Below are positions 11,401-17,400 of a DNA stretch of 23,781 nucleotides, piece after piece; the stretch's first letter is position 1, and every line of letters begins with the position of its first letter. The DNA comes from Plakobranchus ocellatus (taxonomy: Eukaryota > Mollusca > Gastropoda > Plakobranchidae), in assembly GCA_019648995.1 (NCBI GenBank), contig BLXT01004499.1, positions 204,243 through 228,023 on the forward strand, given 5' to 3'. The translations under genes were made by a program, and so were the position numbers. The notes below the pieces were generated by a model. It saw nothing but the letters and a program-made list of their open reading frames with translations, did no database searches and was not told the DNA's origin.

Positions 11401-14400
11401 TGAAAAAAATTGACCAAAACAGGAATCTGTCGAAAACATGGAATTCCCAATCAACGCATTGATCATACTAACCAGCAGATCCAAGATTGAACAGGCAAAG
11501 AATGCCTCCTGATTCCTCCTTCATACAAAAAATTAATACCTCAAATCATGAGGCCAGGGAGAGAGATCTTTGTTTGATTGGTTCAAACAACCTTGGACAC
11601 TGAATTGCCAGTGTCTGGGCCTATCCTGATATTTGATGCCTCATAGATAACAAGCGCTTTGGGCTTGGACTAACTTTAACAGTGGTTAGCTGGAATATTT
11701 CAAATAATGCAAAGGAATTGTTTTTCGGGAAATGGATGGGGGAGCAATAGTACACTTTGAGCAAAATAAAGCTTATAAGGTTGGTTAGTTATTGCCAAAG
11801 TATTAAAAGTGAATAAACCAAAAAAATAAAAAAATTAATAAGATGACATGCTTCATGTGCAAACTATAAACACACAAAAACCCTTTTCAGGGATTTCTAA
11901 ACAAGTAGTGCTATCAAAAAATCACTAGGGTAATTTGGGACCTGGTCACTCCCCTTTATCAATCATACTTATTTGATGCACTATGCTTAAACCAAAATAG
12001 AAATCATACTCCCAAGAATTTCGATTTAAATATGTTTCACTGTAGATAGATTAAGTGGCAGAGAAAGAAAGAGCTGGAGAGAGATAGAGATAAAAGCTAA
12101 CATGGAAACTGATAGATATTCAGGAAGTTGGAGCGACAGATAGGAAGATCGATAGACATATAGATGGATGAATAAATAGATAGGTCAAATAAATTAATAT
12201 AAGATAGACAGTTACACAGGTTGATTGAAAAAAAAAAAAAGAAAAATAATAAAAAAGGTATATGGACTGATAAATTGTTTGAAAATTAGATGGCATCAGT
12301 AAGAAATGACATTAATTAATTCATAAGGTAAAATGAAATAGAGAAAACTGAGAGAATTAGTTAAAACTAGATACATAATGCTAACAAAGACCACATAATC
12401 AGATTAAGAAGAAAATAAAGAATAACAACTGCTTCTTATTCTGTTGAATGACAAAATCACACATAATACTGCACCCAGAGTTTGTTGGATTAGGTGTAGA
12501 CTTCATTCCACTGTCTTCTGGTGCAGAAAACCCTGAATTTAACTGACTCGTCTTATTTCAGAGTGCTTTTTCATTTGTAAAAGCAGGTTGCCTTTGTCAT
12601 TTTGAAAAAGGTTGGCACTTTTCAACCCTCCACTTCCCCCACAACATGATCACCATCACCCCAGCCTCACCCTAAATTTTTGTTAGAGGTGGAAGGAAGT
12701 GTTGACTTTTCAATAATAAATAAATGATTATCCTGAAGATAATGATAAAGGTGGTCTTCTAAAATTGTCTGATATTTTTGTGGGAAAGCTTAATGAGGGT
12801 AAGAGGTAAAGATTATAAATATATTAATTATGGTTAAAGTTATGATGATTTCAAGTTGATATAACTGTCATGCCTGCAGTGGAATGTTAGAATAAAATGA
12901 AAATATTTATCATTTTTTTCAAAATAATTTTTATAAGATTCTTCAGTCTATAAACGTTTGTAATAATTTAAAAGTGTTTCAATAATTCATTTCTTTTGGC
13001 CCAAGCCACCAGCACTATGAAGCTACCAAAGCCTATAGAAGCTATCATAGGAAAAGGGTTATAAGAGTACTGGTACAGAGGACTTGCGTCCAGGGATATT
13101 GTTAAAATAATATATCCCATGGGTATCATGTGGGTATGACCACTCTACCTGCAAACTTGCTAACAACAGCAATTTTGTAGTCAAGTGATATAACTTTTTA
13201 TGCGCTTCGAAAAAATAACATTGATACCTTGCAAGCCAAAGTGAAAAAAATGTAGTACTTCAGGTATTCATTATGAATGGACGATTTATTAAAATTTATT
13301 GAAACTCCACATATCTTTGCAATCTCTGTTTAACAAAGTATATGCCAAGTAAGAAGTAATTTAATTGATAAATGCCTCCATAGTTCGCTTTTTGTGTGGG
13401 TATTTTCCCTTACTCATTTGTCAAACAAAAAAATATATATATAATTATATTTCATTAATTTCATTGTCTTGTATTTTCTGTTTTAGTTCATGCGCACATC
13501 CATTCTAAAAATGTGTCTGCATCAAATAATCTTTCCGAAAATTATAGAATAATATTCATATCTTGGTGTAGCAGATGTAACACAAGCATCCTTTAAACAT
13601 TGAGCCATCACTGAAATAACACCAAATTTGCCCAGCTGTTATATGACAAAACAATTGTAATGGAACTGACCAAATCATACCGACGACATTTTTTCCGTCT
13701 TAGAGCAAACACATCCTTTTTTTTTCTTAGCCAGACAAAGGATGTAATGGTACTTACAAATGAACCAAGAGCAGTATTTACGTTAAAACATTTTGTCTTG
13801 GCGTATCCTTTCTTGCTGTAATTATCATTGTTATAGCTTCTATGTTACCATACTGTTGAAGCCAAATGAAAAACAAATGTTTTAATGCATTTTTACCATG
13901 TTTCATTTCGTAAATGCTAAAGTAAAATCTGTTGTCTTGTTGTTTATAATGTAAACTGGTTGCCATCGCATCCTTTAGATCCTAAGTTTTATTATATCAT
14001 TTGCAGTGCTTCCTGAGTGATGATCTTGCCCATTGTTGTTTATAGTATCTAGGGTAGCAGTCAAGAAGAGAAAAAAACTATCTTTAAATTTTATATGCTA
14101 AGAGAGTATGAGAACTAGGCTTTTGTTGTTTTTTTATTTAACTAAAACACTTTTTGTAGTGCTATACTTTGCACTGGATGTTGCCACTTAAAATCATAAT
14201 GGTAAAGATTTCATCGACTTTAATTTCTTTTTCTTTGGACTGTCCTTGAGACATGTAAAGTAAATCTCTCATGTGTTTAAAATATGCAGAATTGTTTGAA
14301 TATATGAGTTAAACAAAACATCAATTGTTAAAACTTGGAGAGATCTTGTAAATTTTAGAAATAAAATAGAAAAGAAAAAAAGCAGGGTGGGTAATTCTAA

Positions 14401-17400
14401 ATAAGTAGGAAACAAAATCATTTCTATGCCAATAGAAAATTTGATGTATCTGAATATTCCCCTCCACCCCCCCTCTTTTTTTTTTTTTTGTAACAGAGAG
14501 TAATTATTTTTAGAAAAAATGTGATCAGAGAAAAAGAGGCATTGGGCCTTACAGAGTCTGCATGTGCTTCCGTCCAGTCCAGTCGGTTCACCATACATCA
14601 CATCACAGTCCATCGTAGTCGCATTATTGAGGTCAGTGAATGTGGGGGACATTTTTCAAATCAGCGTGTCAGGGTCAGAAATGGAATGTGAAGTATAATT
14701 GTGAAGGCAGCAATTTGTTTTTTATGTATATAAGTATTATTTTTCTCCACAAATCATTTATTTTATTGTAGAAATAGAATGTACAACGTTGCTAGAAAAG
14801 CTTTTATGAATCACATTATCTTCATCCCTAAGAAAATGTCTCTTTCTTCATTTATGTACTCAATAATATTGAAATTCATGAAACAGCCCACCTTGTGAAA
14901 GATTTTTTTTTTTTCGTTTTGTGAATTTTTTTTTTTTTTTTTTAAGGACTGTAAAGCATAAATTTTTTAAAAGTAATTATATATATGTCAAATAAGATGA
15001 AAATTGAAATCTATGCAGGATGGCTACAGACAGCTGGCCCAGCTTCCTGTCCGCGCATTGAAAGGTTTCATCCGTGTCAAGTTCATCAATGAAATGGTGT
15101 GTAAACCTTCTTCGTTTATTTTTTTCAAGTAAAGTTAATGTAGATCAATAAGCTTTGTGCATCCAGGGGAAAATTCCAGCGATGACTTATTTTTTCAATG
15201 ACCCTAACCTGGTTTGTCAGGTGGTTTAGCAGAAATGGGGCACACATGTAAACAAAGCCAAATTTCTGTTAGATCTAGACTTATAATTTGTACAGAGTTT
15301 TAAAATTTCATTATAGAGCCATGTTAAACTTTTCAAAGCTGCAAAAAATCTTTTATAGTTAATGATTTGGCTTTTTTTTTCTGAATTTATACATGGGAAA
15401 ATGGATTTCAAATTTAAAAAGACACAGAAACTGAAAGTAAGCACCCAAAACCTGCCTGGCGAGCTCAGATAAAAGCAAACAACCATTCTTTTTACACATA
15501 ATAAGACGAATTTACATCAGATTAAATTTTTATCAAAAGCTCCTGTCAATACAGATTTCAGTTTACTTTTATATCATGTTGGAGAAAAATGGTGAATGAG
15601 AAAAAAATGACTGTTTCAAAATTTGCAGCAGCTCACAGAAATTAAAAAACTCACTAAATATCACAAAAACTTTTTTATCTGCAGGCTATCCAAAGCAAAA
15701 ATTTCCAAGTAATAGATATCGGGCGCCTGTACAATTTAATCCGAAAATTTCCACCCTATATTCACATCTCTTTTGTCTGGATTCCTGCTCATGTAGGCAT
15801 CCATTCGGGGCAGATTGCCCATTTTTATTTCAAATTGTCTTAAAGACTGCCATTTTAAAGTTAAAGCAGAGAGCACATTTTTTTCTTCTTACCACCAAGA
15901 AAACGGTGTTCCCCAAGGCACTGTTCTATCACCTATGCTATTTAACAGAAACAAAAAAACTCCCCAAACACCATAAAAATTTTGTTATCTACAGTGACAG
16001 CCTGTCAGCCTGCTCACGTAGGCATCCAGGGGAATCCTACGAGAGACACTGAGTGAACAGAAACCCTGAGATCACCGCTTAATAGTGGACTGGGTATTAA
16101 TAATCAATCAATCAATCTTCCGCGGCCCTCCTCATCCGAAATGGAACTGGTTTCTCAGAAATTGGTCTGAAAACTGGCCTGCATGCTGCAGCTGCCACAA
16201 TTGGCCTGGAAAAGACCCGAACCGTTTGATCTCTATACTTGCCTCCCAATTCCCCAGTTTCGAAACTTTCTCTGGCTGAACTTTTTGAGCAGCTTCCAAA
16301 GCCTTTTCTCGTGCTGGGAGACTTCAACATGTATTCTCCTGCGTGCGGGGACTCCCACCGGGATGGGCAGGGGAGGATGCTCAAGGAGTTCACAGCTGAA
16401 AATGACTTGATCATTCTAAATTCTGGAGAGCAAACTTTTGTTCATTCGGCTTATCATTCGACCTCAGCGATTGATTTGGCAGTGGCTTCACCCTCCATTG
16501 CCGTGGAATGTTCCTGGGCTGCCCACAATGATCTCTGCGGCAGCGATCACTTTCCAATATTTTTAACCCTTACGTCTAATTTTAGTCCAAATGTAAATAC
16601 AACTAGTTTTAATTTCCAAAAAGCCGACTGGAGCCGTTTCGGAGACCTTAGCAGATTGTCTTTGGACGACTCCTTGGCTGACATCGAGCAATTTACCTCA
16701 AAGCTGCTCGATGCGGCCAGGTCGTCCATACCCTTTCATAAAGGGACTAAATGTAAAACGCGAGTGCCCTGGTTTACCCAGGAATGTAGGCAGGCTCATC
16801 GGGAAAGGAAAAAGGCTCAAAGGAAGTATTTTAAAGCACCTTCTTTTGAAAATTTCATAAATTTTAAAAAACAAAAAGCTGAAGCTAAATTTGTAATTAA
16901 AACATACAAGAAACAGTCTTGGAAGACATATGTATCCTCTTTAAATTCAAATACTTCCTCTAAAACTGTGTGGAAGAAAAAAAGAAAAATTAAAGGCAAA
17001 AATTGTGCACCTTCTTGTCATCTGAAAAAAGACGGCCGGATCATTTCAGACTTTAAAGATCATGCTGATTATCTTGCTGAAACTTTCAAAAAACTCCTGC
17101 TCAAAAAATTATTCTAAAAATTTCAACAAACCAAACAAAGAGCCAAAAAACAAAATTTAAATTTTTCATATGAAAATAATGAACCGTACAATAATCCTTT
17201 TCTCATGGCGGAGCTAAAAAATTCTATCGTTAAATCTAATGAGTCTGCCGCCGGTCCTGATGGTGTGTACTATCAGTTCCTGAGGCACCTTCCTGAATCC
17301 TGCCTGCAAACCCTTCTTAAACTCTTTAATAACATTTGGACCACCGTGGACATCCTCCCATCTTGGAGGGAGGCTTCAGTGGTTCCAATTCCAAAACCCG

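Larger units (their letters stand above)
8679..14496. other. UBE3B intron c-d (5818 bp)
   Basis: Besides the minus-strand acidic ORF pair (9477-10078), the TAGATCTA cluster (9770-9797) and the pogo/Tigger-type relic (11330-11775), the intron holds simple AT-rich sequence. This includes a purine-rich degenerate GATA tract (about 12056-12212) and several A or T runs. 10079-11329 and 12213-14496 contain no gene that I can support. Confidence 0.7.

Noticed and set aside
14269..14652. 127-codon minus-strand ORF
   Set aside because: It is antisense to UBE3B exon d and its flanking T-rich intron. The poly-T tract translates to a Lys run and there is no family resemblance.
16112..16414. 100-codon minus-strand ORF
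   Set aside because: Antisense shadow of the LINE endonuclease region.
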